DNA of 64,000 bases from Gymnogyps californianus (Eukaryota; Chordata; Aves; Accipitriformes; Cathartidae), in assembly GCF_018139145.2 (NCBI RefSeq), contig NC_059475.1:14783437-14847436 (forward strand), written 5' to 3'. The notes under the pieces are model-generated. The model ran no database searches, was not told where the DNA came from, and saw only the letters and a list, made by a program, of their open reading frames with translations. Positions within the stretch are counted from its first letter, which is position 1; every line of letters begins with the position of its first letter. The position numbers and the translations under genes were made by a program. Below, piece by piece: positions 19,797-32,870 of this stretch.

Positions 19797-22700
19797 TCAA
19801 GAGCAAGTGAACAAGCATGATACCAGGGCAAATTTAACAAGAAAAGGAGAAAGAGTCCTTGATCCACACTTATAAAGGTGTTCTTTGAGTTTCCCTAGTT
19901 GTTCTTCCCAACCACTGACTCTGACTACTCAGGATGTGTAAAATGCTGGGCGTAGTCAATGGCAACAACTGGGAAAAAACAATTAGTCATGTCATCTTTT
20001 ACTGAGGGTAACCAGCCAGAAAGTGATCCTCAGAAAGGTGTAATACCTTTGGAGTAGCTCCATTCCCAGGGTAAGGGTAAGAATTTTTCCCTCATCTCCC
20101 CCCACCACAGAAATATTCCTCATCCCAAGTCACTTTTTTTTATTTTGGAAGTAATTTAGTTACCATAGTGCTGTATAATAGAATCAAATAGATGCAATGA
20201 AAAGCCTGACAGGGGAGTGGGAATACCAGAGTCTCCAGGGCAGGCCAAGTCTTAGCTTCTGGGTTGGGACAAATGTCTGAGGGAATGGGAAGAGTTTGAA
20301 GAGAGGAAAAGGAGGAAGACGGTCTTGAGTTCTGGCCATTCTGGTCACATTTCATAAAAAGGGCAATATAATAACAATAGGATAATTGTATGGAGTGTAT
20401 AACCCTTCACTATTGATATGCACTAGAAAGAGAAGGGAACCCGTTGCTTCTGATGGCAAATGTGAGAAGCTGAGTATGATAGTCAAGTATTTCTGTAAAT
20501 TTAGACTCAGTACTATGTTCATGTGTTGCTTCACATGAAGTGTTGTGAAAACTACAATAAATTCATAGTACAAAATATAAAGGAAGACTATTTTGATGCA
20601 TCCCGTAAAAACAAAATAATCCAGCTTCAGGCAAGACCCTTACAGTTTTCTGATGTGTTAAGCACAAAAATGTATATTGTTACCACATGCATTCAGCAGA
20701 CATACTGCTTTGTGCAAAGTCCAGTGGGAAAGCTAAGGTACAGGGGTTAATGTTGACATAAAGGCCAAATCCTGATTTCTTTGATGTTAAGAGGGAAGTT
20801 TTCATTGAGCCCAGTGGGATTAAGATTTAGTGTACATGTTCTTGTTTCTTTCAAGTTAGTGCAGTCTTAACATTGCTCAAATCTATTAAATAGTCTTTAC
20901 TAGTTCTGCTTTGTTGAATAAAAGAAAAATTTGTGTTCAGAACAACCTCTTTACTCCAATGTGTGTACCTGCCAGATACTCAGAACTCTGATATTTAAAA
21001 CTGAAGTGTCATGATACCATACAAATAATTCCTTTCCTTTTCTGTCTGTCCAAACAAAAATCTCAAACCGAGAGGAAACTGCAACTGGAATCAATAGATA
21101 TTAGTTTTAAAATCTTTACTATAAGAAATGTTTTTATTATTTACTTTTTAACCTATAGGTGTCTATATAGCAATAACAAGCATGAAATTGTGAACACTCA
21201 AAAAGGGTTTTTATAACGTATCTTTTTTCATCCCTTCAAGCATTGTTTAAAGACCTATTAGGTTCTGTAAGCAAACAAATATTTTATCTTTTGTATTAAA
21301 GGATTTTTTAGAAACAATTCGTAGTTAAGAGGCTTTGGTCTACAGCTATTTCTTACCCGAGGTACTGGTGATGTAGTCATGTAGGCATTAAACAGAAGAA
21401 GCAGCTTTAATGCAGATATTCTTTATGTGATTGACAATTGCTGTACTAGTGTTATGTCTGAGCAGTAAGACATATAATTTTCTTAAATGTGCAAGATAAA
21501 ATCTCCTTTAAAATTTCTATGCTGGAGAAGCAGTTAAAAACAAAAACCACTTACAGAAAGTCAAAACTGATATGTATTCCAACATGAAGCCCAGAAATGG
21601 AAAAGTAATCTTTCGTGTCTTTGTACCTGGAAGAATACACCTCTTATAGAAAAATACTGACTTAGAAATCAATTAATTTTTCATGTTTTTGAAGAGTGAA
21701 AAACCACTGGATGTAACACAACTTGTAGGTTTGAGGACTAGGGAGATCCATTTTGCCGCAAAATTTAAATTTCAATTTAAAATAATTTATTCCCAAAGAT
21801 TTTTTACAAGGAAAATAAGCTTGCATTATTACCATAGATAAATATGCTAAATTCATTGCTATGGTTTGAAAAGCTTATAGTTGGAATATTGACAAGCTAA
21901 AAATGCATTTTAAATTGCTGTCTGTTTAACTCTCAGCAAATTTGATTTTTGTTTCTTTGATACGAAAAATAAACCTGAAATGACATGTATGCTTACATAA
22001 CCTATGGCATTTGACATTAAGTCCTAGGAAGTAATTCAACTGATGAAAAGATAGGGCTGAAGCAGTTGTACAAACCCTCTGTCTCAGCTGGGGTAGTTTC
22101 ACATTTGCAATTGCCTTTTAGAGATCAAATGCATTAAACCCTAAAGAAGCACGGAAAGGATGACTACTTCAAAGGATTTTTAAATTGAAAAATAAACATA
22201 AAACAAAACCCAATAATTTATACAGATGTTTTAGAACAAGTACAACTAATTATATATGGAAAAAAGTGACACCTGTTCAGAGAAACAATTTAGCTTTTAG
22301 ATTTAAGCTAACACTGCTTAACCATTTGTTATTCTAACCATTCTACTCAGTTCAGGTCTAAAATAGTCCATAATGCATATATATCGCTGCATATATCTGC
22401 ATAGATTATACACTAAGCGTTTTAAGTTTATATTTACAATTCAACTTCAGAGTTTCTTGAAAGTAGGTCTATTTGCATTGCTCCTAATTCTGCAGTAGGT
22501 GGCAGTGGGTAGTGGAGAATATACAAGAATATACAGTTTAGATGTCATCACATTTTTAAAGGAAGCTTAAAAATGGCCAAGTATTTTCTGCTTTTGAGTT
22601 ATGTATTTATCAAACAGAAAGGAACTGTCAGAATTTCTGAATTGTCATGGTTAAATAGTAGCTTTTGCAAAGTATTATGAAAATAAATTAAACTGATAAT

Positions 22701-23418
22701 GGAGTCAAATGAATATACAAATACAACACACATTTCTGTAAATAAGTATAAAGCTGAGTCCACACAAGGAAACTGAACTGAAGGCTTAAACTCAGGAGAA
22801 GATTCTGCAGGGTAGCTTGGTAAGTTAGGAGAATGTAGTGAACACAATTTACAAATAGAAAAAGAAAACCACCATTTCAGTTTTATCCACATTTCTTTGG
22901 AAATTGTATTAATTTTCAGTGTTGCACTGGCTTTTGAAAATAGCACTGTAATTGATGAAATGGAAAACAGTGGGATGGGAGAAGGTTTAGGCACGATGGT
23001 GGCAGTGTGGAATATTAACAGAGTTTCGATAGGTTGATTGTGTGGGAGAATAAATTGGGAAGATTACAACAGAGCTCTGCTTTTGCATTCCTTGCACACC
23101 TGAAATATGGGAGCTTGAGGGTATACAGAATGTGAAATTGGATGAAAAAGTCTGTCAAAGAAGAACATTCTAAGTCTTGTTTATTATTGATTCCTGTTTC
23201 TTGCTTATCTGAAAACCTGGCTTGGTAGATTTATATAGAAAGTGCTCAGTCAGCACTGCCGATTATTCTCACATTTTCACCAGTGTATTTTGAGCTCCAA
23301 ATAGAGAGACTAAGACTTTCAGAAGTGCAAGGCATCCACTAGCTCACATCTCAAATACTTTGAACTGACCAGTAATTAAGAGTTCTTGTTTTGTTTTGTT
23401 TCCTGTTTTAATCTCCAG
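19797..23418. other. Unique AT-rich sequence, no recognised gene
   Basis: No mobile element was recognised in this 3.6 kb. The longest frame not linked to a transposon in the window (22599-22994 minus, 131 codons) lies here, but it is in AT-rich DNA, lacks motifs and has no splice or promoter support. The right end carries a good 3' splice-like signal (see 23419-23514). Confidence 0.5.
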
Positions 23419-23514
23419 CTTTTAAAAGCATGCAGCTGGAAGCTATGGAGTGCACAATGTTTTGAAAAGCCTGGTCACGCATACTGCTGGACCTGGACTT
23501 TGGGACTAGCCAAG
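23419..23514 (+). other. Speculative 96-nt exon
   Basis: A branch-point-like AACTGAC near 23363 and a T-rich tract precede ATCTCCAG at 23411-23418. At the other end CCAAG is followed by GTAAAA at 23515. The enclosed 96 nt (exactly 32 codons) are open in the first frame, in text containing SWKLWSAQCFEKPGHAYCW; the other two frames have stops. The peptide is tryptophan- and cysteine-rich and matches nothing I know. The open frame also continues on both sides, which weakens the coding argument. A non-coding RNA exon or chance are equally possible. Confidence 0.15.
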
Positions 23515-24299
23515 GTAAAACTTCTTTTGAAACTGTACAACACTTTTTTTGTTTATGATTTTGTGGCCAAACTCTGTCTCCAAAGACTTCACATAGTTAA
23601 GTAGTAAGAAAACGTTAAGTTAAACAATATAGTTGTACTCTAATGTTAATTCTGTAATCATAAATGTTAGCCAGTGATTAATAGATATTATCTTTTGTAT
23701 GAATTAATAGTTTATACTACAAATAGGTATAAGCAAATCAACAGAAACAGACGCAAAATGCTGACTCACTTAGAGTCGCTTGGAGTTTTGCTGTTGACTC
23801 AGTAGTAGTAAGATTATTGTAATCTCATTATGTTAGTTACTCATCAGCTAGTTATCTTTAAAATTAAAAATAACAGTAGTGTTTTGATAAAATTGATAAT
23901 TATGAATTGCTTACAATGCGTTTCAAAAAAAGAAAAATATGGAACATATGCAAGAAATAAGTCACCTCTTGCAAGAAATAGGCACAATTTATTGTGTCTT
24001 CAGTTCAAGGAAAGCCTCCAAAGTTAGACCCCAAAGTAACAGTACTTTCCTTAAAAAGTGCCCATTTTACGTTTAAACTGAAAGGAAATCATTGACCCTA
24101 TTAAACCATGGTTGAATACTTTCTTGATTTACTTCTGCATTATCTATTTTTATGCTGGTAAATTGAATGTTCTCAGTGAAATTGTGCTAGTTTAAGTTTG
24201 AATAACTTTGATTGTATTTGTGTGTGTTGTGCCTTATTCTTTGATATACTTTTATCTTGATTAAGATGCATCAAACATTGCATTGTTCTCTTGCAAACT
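23515..24299. other. Unique sequence, no gene seen
   Basis: This is AT-rich unique DNA up to the insertion site of the solo LTR. The last five bases (24295-24299, AAACT) are one copy of the LTR's target-site duplication. Confidence 0.5.
24295..24299. repeat. Target-site duplication AAACT, left copy
   Basis: It directly abuts the TG start of the solo LTR and matches 24883-24887 exactly. Confidence 0.9.
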
Positions 24300-24556
24300 T
24301 GTCCTGGTTTTGGCTAGAATAGAGTTAATTTTCTTCCTAGTAGCTGGTATAGTGCTGTGTTTTGGATTTAGTAGGAAAAGAATGTTGATAACACACTGAT
24401 GTTTTTAGTTGTTGCTAAGTAGTGTTTATACTAAGTCAAGGATTTTTCAGCTTCTCATGCCCAGCCAGCAAGAAGGCTGGAGGGGCACAAGAAGCTGGGA
24501 GGGGACACAGCCAGGACAGCTGATCCAAACTGGCCAAAGAGCTATTCCATACCATA

Positions 24557-24579
24557 TGACATCATGCCCAGTATATAAA
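24557..24579 (+). promoter_or_regulatory. LTR core promoter: CRE-like site and TATA box
   Basis: TGACATCA at 24557-24564 differs by one base from the CREB/ATF palindrome TGACGTCA, as expected from CpG decay; the minus-strand LTR at 39969 and the fragment at 15941 still read ACGTCA there. TATATAAA follows at 24572-24579. This is the natural viral promoter. Activity today is unknown. Confidence 0.6.
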
Positions 24580-24757
24580 CTGGGGGGAGTTGGCCGGGAG
24601 GGGCGGATTGCTGCTCAGGAACTAACTGGGCATCGGTCGGCAAGTGGTGAGCAGTTGCATTGTGCCTCACTTGTTTTGTATTTTCTAATTCTTCTAGTAT
24701 TATTATTGTAATATTGTTATTGTTAGTATTATTATTATTTTTCCTCCTTTCTGTCCT

Positions 24758-24763
24758 ATTAAA
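24758..24763 (+). terminator. LTR poly(A) signal ATTAAA
   Basis: This is an ATTAAA hexamer about 185 bp after the TATA box, followed by a T-rich stretch, as in a retroviral R/U5 boundary. Confidence 0.6.
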
Positions 24764-24882
24764 CTGTCTTTATCTCAACCCATGAGATTTTTTTTTCAAT
24801 TCTCTCCCCCATCCCACTGGGTGTGGGGAGTGAGTGAGTGGCTGCATGGTGCTTAGTTGCTGGCTGGGGTTAAACCATGACA

Positions 24883-24887
24883 AAACT
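24883..24887. repeat. Target-site duplication AAACT, right copy
   Basis: It directly abuts the CA end of the solo LTR and matches 24295-24299 exactly. Confidence 0.9.
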
Positions 24888-27800
24888 GAATAGTAGACAT
24901 CTCTGTGATAAATCTTCAGTCATGCTGAACAGTAGTTCCCAAGACATGTCAAAGTTCTCTTTGAAATGTATCCAGATTTTCCATTTTCTATGTTGTTGTT
25001 TATGGCTTTTCTTATACTTTTAGAAATATTGAATTCTTGTTGTCTGATTAAATTTGGTTTTCTTCTTTTTCCTATAAGTAAGAGGTTACCTTTCAGTGCT
25101 GTACGTTTAATTTCTATTCATATGATTTTACCATCAATGTTTCTGCATTATGTACCTTTCAATGACTACTCTTACTGTGAATAATTGTAATTGTTTAGCA
25201 ATTTTTTTTAAATCAGGCAGTTACTATTTTTAGGCATCTAGGAGTTCCTCATTCTTTCATGGATAATGCCACAAATGTCTCCAAATTTTTCTAAGTAACT
25301 TAGGGGGTAAAATAAAAGGCATAATATAGCATTCACTGTTAACTACAACTTTTAACATTCACAAATAGCTTTTGACTTTAAAATAGACCTAACTGAAGCA
25401 CTGCTTCCTATGTGTTAAGTCTTGGGATTTGGGTTTGGTCTTTTTTTTTTTCACATTGATCTCTTTGTAAAATTTTCCAGTATTTAAAAATTCTGCTCTT
25501 CCTTAGACCATTAGAAGAAGTCCTGTAAAATATCCTGGTGCTGAATTGGGCTGTAAGTCAAAGAATCAAGTATGAAATTAAGATATGTAAAAAATATAAG
25601 AAAAATGGAAGAAAAAAAGTGATGCCCTTTAATACGATGTGGTTTAGTTCTTTCAAGAAAAAATGTTGTAATTGATTATATATGTTTTTAGTAGATTAAT
25701 GTAAATAAATTAAACTAGGGAAATGGTAATTTTTGTTCTATTTATTGCTAACCTGTCAACATCTTTATGCTTGTACAGAGAAGTGCAGATAAAAACTCTT
25801 CAGGACGCATGAATTGTGCTTGCTGTGTCAGTGAACATTAGCTGAACATCTGGTCCAGATTGGACTTGAAGGCAAGGTATGACTTAATTTGCCTGTGCAC
25901 AAACAAACAAGCAGAAAGAGTTAAAGCCTGAGAACATCCCAGTAATGGTAAGGGAGTGCCTAGAGGCTAAAAGTTCTGAACTGGCCTCCTGCAAGTCACA
26001 AATGTTTTGCACCTTTTATGCTTTGAAGCTCTTCTGCTCTGACGTGTAGAATTCTCTGTGGAATTTTGAGTACCCAAATATCTTTCAGTACCTCTCTGCT
26101 GTGCTTTCTTGGTCTGCCAGAGATAAGACACCATGTGTCAGGTTCCCTGGTGAGATAAAATGAGACCAGAGCTGAATCTGGCCTAATCACTGTCTCCAAG
26201 AAATGGCCATTAGTGTGACTCTCAGTAGTGGAGTATGTCAGCTTTAGAAGATGAGTCACCATCACCAGTTTAGCAGATGCTGAACGATAGTTATCCAGAT
26301 TAACAGCATGGTATTGACAGAGAAGCGCTCTGACTGAATGTCATGGACATGCAGATCTGCAGATGAAAATATCTAGGAAAATTATTAACAATGAGAACAG
26401 CTTCATTTTTGCAAATCTGCAATAAGCTTAGAGCTGAGCGTGATGAATGATGTAGAAAATGTGAGTAGGAGGTGGCATGTTCTTGAACAGAAAGTTCTCC
26501 AGCATACTTCCCCACCTCCCTACGCGATCTCAGTTTTTAAATGTGTATGCAAATACATGGCTACTTGTCTGGTAGTGGAAAGACAGTTGTGGCTTAATAT
26601 TAGCACCAATTTTCCCTTTCTCCTAAAAGTTTCCAGAGGATAAGATTGGGGTGTAATCTTTTTTTTTTTCTTTTTTTTTTCCCCCCAAATGAGGCAAACT
26701 TCCATGAAGATTAATGAGGACTCACCTTATTGACATAATGTGAACAGTAGCATAAGCTTGTGAAACACTAAACAGAGGTATAAGGATGCTGTTCCCTCTG
26801 AAAAACACACAGTATTAAAATTCCAAGGTTGGGAAAAAAGATACTATTAAGACAAAGAGAAGAAGGTGACTTCTGTTAATGCGGTTATTTTCTCTATGCA
26901 CTGTTTTGGTTTTGCATAAAATATCTCCAACTACCCTTCAGGAATCTAAAATATTTAGAGAATAATTTAAAAAATAATTTTCTAGAAAATCAAAACTATC
27001 CACAGTTGCCTTCCTAGCTACCATCATGTCTCTGGCTTGTTCATGCCTAACACCGATATGACTGATGAGTAATTGTTTCTCTTCTTGCTTTCCATTTTAA
27101 TTGTCCCTTAATCCAGTCCTAGTGTACACGTTTGATGTTTAACTGTTTAAAAAAAAAAAAAAAAGAATAATTTGAATGTCCAAAGGACAGAGATTGCCCA
27201 AAGATAAACTGTTACATGGATAAAAGAGAACAGGATGGAAAGTAGTGTTAACATATGGTATGAAAATTTAACTCTGGCTAGTGAAAGTTTTTCATTTCCT
27301 TATAAAATCAAAGACCTGAATGAGATCTGTAAAATGCTCTGGCGTGAAGTGAAATCTCATATGTCCAGTCCAATATTTAAAGCACCTAGGAAGCAAGCTG
27401 CCTAATCCAGTGCAGTGAATAAGAACAACAGGTTGAGCTAGCCTAATAAAATTTTAAAAAACTGTAGTTCTGAGGCTCAGTATGTCTTACTGTATTGTTG
27501 GTTTGAGACAAAACTGCATTGATTTCTTGTAATATGACAGAGGTCTATGGCTTATTCTTTTGTCTTTCTTCATAGCTTCCAGTTATCTTCCTGAATGATA
27601 TTATAAAGGTTTATATATCAGCCAGTTCTAACCTCTTAACATTCTTTTAATAGCTGCCAGAGGTAGCGTGTCTCTTCCACTACTTGTCATTTCTCGTTGC
27701 TACTTACTACAGTTGCCAATTTCCAGCTGACAGGATGGCTAAGAGGAGAATTTACTGCACTTGCTTGTTATTTTGTTTCTTTTTTCTAACTTTCTCACTC

Positions 27801-28660
27801 ATTGCTTTTTAAGCATTTTTGCTTTAGAACAGGGCTATTTTTAATTGTTGAAGAAATATTCACTCAGTAAACACTTTGACCAGGAATCCATAAACCATTT
27901 TGGTTCTGTATTTTAATTCAGAAGATGATCTGTCAGAATTAATTGAGAATGCCTTAATGTAATCAAGTCCAGTTCATTAGGCAAACACTTAAATTATTAA
28001 TTTAAATACTGGGTAGTTCAACAGCATTTATGACAGTAACAAATACCAACGTATTTTAATTTTTAAATTCCTCCTGTGTACAGAAGTTGATGTCCTCCTA
28101 TGGCTACTGCTGTTAGACATAAATAGTTTTCACCTTGCTAATGTTTTACCTTTTTGGAGTCTGTTAAAGTATTCTGTTCAAAAAAGACCTATGAAACAAA
28201 AATTTAGCTTTTTCAGCATAGGGTGCTTAAAATTAATCAAGCATACAGTGTCATTTTCATTCTCGTAACTCTATTTTGGATCAAGTAGAGTTACACCAGA
28301 GATGAACTTGAACCAGAAAGTTTAGTGTCACACCATTTCATCAATTTATAGAACGCTGTAAATTAATGTATAATTATTTAGCATAAATCTAGTGCTTTAG
28401 TATCTTAGCCATTCTCATTGCTTTAGTGCTGAGAAAAATAATCTCTTCATAAAATGAACTAATCCCACTCCCATTTTTAATTGCCTTCTACCTCTGTAAT
28501 CTAGGACACAGGGATTCCCTGAAAAAGAAATAAATGGAGGGGGGAATAAAGGATGAGGGAAATTGGTTAAGGGGACAGGAGAAGCAATAAAGTGAATAGT
28601 CATGGCTGTGAGCTGAGGACATAGCATGTCTTGAAAAGGCTGCATGCATTCAACCCATTT
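24888..28660. other. Unique AT-rich sequence with homopolymer runs
   Basis: A T-rich run (T11 C T10, then C6) lies at about 26659-26686 and an A16 run at 27149-27164. No gene relic was recognised next to the A-run, so it is not clearly a retrocopy tail. No mobile element was recognised. Confidence 0.5.
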
Positions 28661-29586
28661 CATAGAATCACAGAATCATAGAATGGTTTGGGTTGGAAGG
28701 GACCTTTAAAGGTCATCTACTCCACCCCCCCTGCTGTGAGTAGGGACATCTTCAACTAGATCAGGTTGCTCAGAGCCCTGTCCAACCTGACCTTGGATGT
28801 TTCCAGGGACGGGGCATCTACCACCTCTCTGGGCAACCTGTTCCAGTGTTTCACCACCCTCATGGTAAAACATTTCTTCCTTATATCTAGTCTGAATCTA
28901 CTCTCTTTAAGTTTAAAACCATTACCCCCTGTCCTATCACTACTAGGCCCTACTAAAAGGTCTGTCCCCATCTTTCCTGTAAGCCCCCTTTAAGTATTGA
29001 AAGGCCTCAATAAGGTCTCCCCAGAGCCTTCTCTTCTCCAGGCTGAACCACCCCAACTCTCTCAGCCTGTCCTAATAGGGGAGGTGTTCCAGCCCTCTGA
29101 TCATTTTTGTGGCCCTCCTCTGGACTCGCTCCAACAGCTCCATGTCTTTCTTGTACTGAGGCCTCCAGAGCTGGACACAGTACTCCAGGCGGGGTCTCAC
29201 CAGAGCGGACTAGAGGGGCAGAATCACTGCCCTTGACCTGCTGGCCACATTTCTTTTGATGCAGCCCAGCATAGGGTTGCCTTTCAGGGCTGTGAATGCA
29301 CATTGACGGCTCATGTCCAGCTCAATCCGTTCATCCCCCAGCCTGCCTTGATACCGGGGGTTGCCCTGGCCCAGTTGCAGGACCTTGCACTTGGCCTTGT
29401 TGAAGCTCACGAGGCTCACATGGGCCCACTTCTTGAGCTTGTCCAGGTCCCTCTGACTGGCATCCTGTCCCTCAGGTGTGTCAGCTGCACCACTCAGCTT
29501 GGAGTCATCTGCAAATTTGCTGAGGGTGCACTCGATCCCACTGTCTGTATCACTGATGAAGATATTAAACAGTACTGGTCCCAATT
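28661..29586 (-). mobile_element. CR1 LINE, about 0.93 kb, group A, minus strand
   Basis: The 3' tail (CATAGAATCACAGAATCATAGAATGG) lies at 28661-28686, followed by GTTTGGGTTGG. The element runs on the minus strand from just upstream of RT motif C to the 3' UTR and is 5'-truncated at about 29586. Compared with the copies at 18869 and 47501, about 45 bp is missing at the 29320/29321 joint. The loss keeps the reading frame and removes about 15 residues of the C-terminal region. Confidence 0.95.
28756..29584 (-). pseudogene. CR1 ORF2 C-terminal fragment with in-frame deletion
   Basis: The open part 29584-29210 starts with [15 protein letters not shown] and carries RT motif C intact as FADDSK. 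It then reads LDKLKKWA and [11 protein letters not shown]. At [13 protein letters not shown] it jumps over about 15 residues that the sister copies keep (text like [12 protein letters not shown]). A later segment (28971-28756) holds RLDIRKKCFTMRVVKHWNRLPREVVDAPSLE in a shifted frame. The RT core with motif A is absent. It is dead by truncation and frameshift. Confidence 0.85.
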
Positions 29587-31015
29587 TCTACTTTCTGCTC
29601 TCTGAGTTGCCCACTGTGGCAACCTTAGCAATGTTTGTGCACAGGATTTTGTGTAATTGTCTCGATTATGCTTGCCTTAAACCATACCTGCCTGTGTGGA
29701 AGTGAGAGTAGATTCTCTGGGACTGATATATCTACTTGTGAAAACACAGGTACGATGAGTAAAGGAGTGATAAGTGTCTTTGCCTGGTATTCCAGGAGCA
29801 TGTGCTATGCCAGGTTCAGGACTGGCAAAGGGTATTCTCTTCACATAAAAAAAGTAGAAGTTGGGAGGCATGCTGCAGTAATTTCCAAAGTGTGTTTGCT
29901 GATGGGCTCAAAGGACCTGTTGTAAAGTTACAGTATTGCCATATGTTACCTTTACTGCAGGAATTTTAATACACACTGTTATTTTTTTAAAATTATTATT
30001 ATTGCAAGAACTTAACTTTGCATTCAGTTGTAATTCTTTACACTCAGTTTCACTTAGCCTTTAAATACATTTACATTGTATGTCCAGTTTCTAGTCTTCA
30101 TTTTACTAATATGAAATGCTCTTAAGTAATATTGGTCTAGTTTTTATTTTTTAAACTATAATAGCGTGGCCAAGTATGGCACAGAGTATTGTTAGCATCC
30201 TTAATAATAGAGCGTGGCTTGCATTTTTTCTCTATTCATGTTCTCTGGAATATTAAAAATATTTGTTTAGTAGTAAGTCTTTGCCATTTTTTAAATTGTA
30301 GCTTGTGTAGGTTAAGCTTGTAGAAACGTTTTGTTACAAGAAACAGGGTCTTCACCCTCATTGCTTTCTGTGTTGTTGGAAGGAAAATAACTATCTGAAA
30401 AGAGGAAGCTTCACTTAATAAATGGTACTCACAAATTAGCAAAAAGAGCATTCAAGCTGAATGTTGCATTTTGAGCTGGGGAAGGATCAGTAAGCAATAC
30501 TGAAGGGGTAGATTTTAAAAATCCTTCCAAACAGAAAGTGTATGGCATCAGAGAAGGCGCAGAAACTGAAATTAGTTTCACAGATAGAGCAGAAAGTACT
30601 GGAAGAAGGCACAGAAATGTGTGGGCATCATCTTTAGAAAAGTCAAATCAACTGGGCAAAAGTGGTTAGCACCAGCTCAACATTCAGCTGACAAACAGGC
30701 ATACCAAGTCCCATCCTTTTAGGGTGAGTGTCACTCAGTTGGCCTTTGGCTTGCACTCCTTCCTTTGGTACCAATCTCATGTACATCGCCTGAACAACTT
30801 GCTGATTTCTGTGTATCTGCAGAATCCATGTGTCAGGGCTAGTCAGGAGCACATGACATGTGAAGCCCAGCAGCAAGACGCAGGTGGCGGTGCTCTACTG
30901 CTCTGAGGGATGTCTCTCTTAGCAGGATGCACACAGAACAAAGCTTGGCAAGGTTTGTTCCCCAATAGCCTTACACCACAAGTCCTCTCCTGTCACTTGA
31001 TCTAGCTCACAGATA

Positions 31016-31048
31016 AACACACACACATGTGCACACACACACATGCAC
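31016..31048. repeat. (CA)n microsatellite with CATG interruption
   Basis: Two CA runs are separated by ATGTG. This is a typical vertebrate dinucleotide repeat. Confidence 0.85.
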
Positions 31049-32870
31049 TCAAGCACCCTTGACCATGTGGCTTAGCACGTGTGTATGCACACCTATTATG
31101 TGACCATGCCATTTTTGCATTTCGTCATGTATCCTAGCATGTACCGTTTTGTGTCAGTACTTTGAGCGGTTGAGAAGCCTGGCTATGGAGAAATATTATA
31201 TATGTAATAGTGCTTGGCTTGTGATCAACTAATTTTGTGAGTCACATATTTAGATTAAAAATTTCCAATGTTTCATCTGGTAAAAATAATTAAGGGAGAA
31301 AAAATTGACCAAGAAAATACTGTGAGATTAAACTTTACTTTTTCGATTAACTGATTTAGATGATTCTGTTATTGGAAATTGGATGTAAAACTACTGTATA
31401 AGCCTTCCTAGACAATATGTTTTTATTTAGCCTTATATTACTGGTATAATCATGCCATGTTTTATATGCCTACTTAATACTTTTTATACCTCTCTGATAA
31501 GATTTCTGCCAAATATGAATATTTTTCTTTTATCACCTTTTATTCTGTATGGCACAAGCAGTCCATAGCTACATCTGAGTCGTTTCTGTTCTCTCTTGTC
31601 TTTCTTGAAACTGCAGTGTTTAATGGGGAGAGGGCAAAGAGACTTTATTTCCAGTCTTTCCCCCGTTAACCGTGTCTTCCATTCCCTTTTGACAATGGTG
31701 CTATTTGACCTCCCAATCTAATATGGCTTCCCTTCAAAATTTGAATGGTGTCAAAGAGAGGGGAAACAAAGACAAAGTTAATGAGGTGGCAGTGGGAACT
31801 TGAGCATCTTTCTCAAATATTTCATACTTCTGAACAGAGAACAAATTTGACTCCATAACTTCAATGACTGTTAAAAAGCATTAAGACTAAACAGCAAATA
31901 GATTAAGCAAACCTCTTGTGAACAATCCATGGTTCAGATGTTATTCATGCTGTTCAAGGTGTGTGGGCACACCTCTATATTTGAGTGGAAAAGCACACAG
32001 AAAGTATGATAAAACTAACTCTTTAAAAGAAACATAGTTTTTAATTTTTTCTATCTCAAACAATTTCCTGGGGAAGATTTCCCCACACAATCAAAGGAAG
32101 TAAAGAGCATGGATTGTATTAGAATTTATGTATTCCCAAATTCCATTGCTGTTTGAAAAAATCTAGCATTTAATAATATTTTTAGTTCTAATTTTTAAAA
32201 TAAAAGTAACACAAGGTTTTATTTTTCTTATTGTATTAATACAGTTCCATTAAAAATTTTGACAGTTACGGGATCTAGGATTTCAATGGTGAGATTTGAT
32301 CATTTGAATATCCTTATCTAAACTTAGACTTTTCATCTTCCCCTTCAGACTGTTTAGAGCATACAACAGGATAAGTGCACTATCACAGTGGCTTTGTTTC
32401 ACAGCAGCCCACAAATATTAGATAACCGTCATAAGAAAAGTTTAAACATGTTGTTGTTATGTATTATTAGACAGCTTTGTAGATGAGTAAATGTAGGCAG
32501 GGGGGGGAGTTAAATTTCTTTGCCATGTTTACACAGCAAGTCAGTGTCAGTCTCAGGAACAGAACTGAAGGGTCCTTGGTCTTAAGCACATTACCTACTA
32601 CTTTCTTTGTAAAAAAGGCCAGTGTTTCTTGAAGGACTGCTGTGCATGTTATTACTGCTTTATATCACTTCAGTTCTGAGTGTGTCCAATGTATTGAATA
32701 ATGAAATTAGGTCTTGTAAAGGATGGCTGAACCATAAAATGTCCCCTGGGGTGAGCTTACTTTTAATAGGGATCTTTTCGGGAGGGGGGAAGGAAAAGAA
32801 AAGAAAGACCTCCTCTTTTTTTAAAAATAATTTTCTGCAATAGAGCCAAGATCATCCTTCCTCCCCTCCT

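Larger units (their letters stand above)
24300..24882 (+). mobile_element. Solo LTR, ERV-L-like, plus strand, with 5-bp TSD
   Basis: This is a complete 583-bp LTR beginning TGTCCTGG and ending CCATGACA, so it has the TG...CA ends of retroviral LTRs. It is flanked by AAACT at 24295-24299 and 24883-24887; a 5-bp target duplication is typical of ERV-L elements. In order it holds U3, a CRE-like TGACATCA (24557-24564), a TATA box (24572-24579), a TTA-repeat stretch (about 24697-24739), an ATTAAA poly(A) signal (24758-24763) and U5. No primer-binding site or internal viral sequence follows, so the provirus was lost by LTR-LTR recombination. It closely resembles 46898-47476. Confidence 0.95.

Noticed and set aside
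22599..22994. 131-codon minus-strand ORF, the longest frame outside transposons
   Set aside because: It lies in AT-rich DNA with biased residues (Ser, Phe, Leu, Ile). No motif, CpG retention or splice context supports it.
27121..27164. A16 run as the tail of a processed pseudogene (also A16 at 44348-44363)
   Set aside because: No coding relic or poly(A) signal was recognised upstream, and no target duplication was found. A simple homopolymer is enough to explain it.
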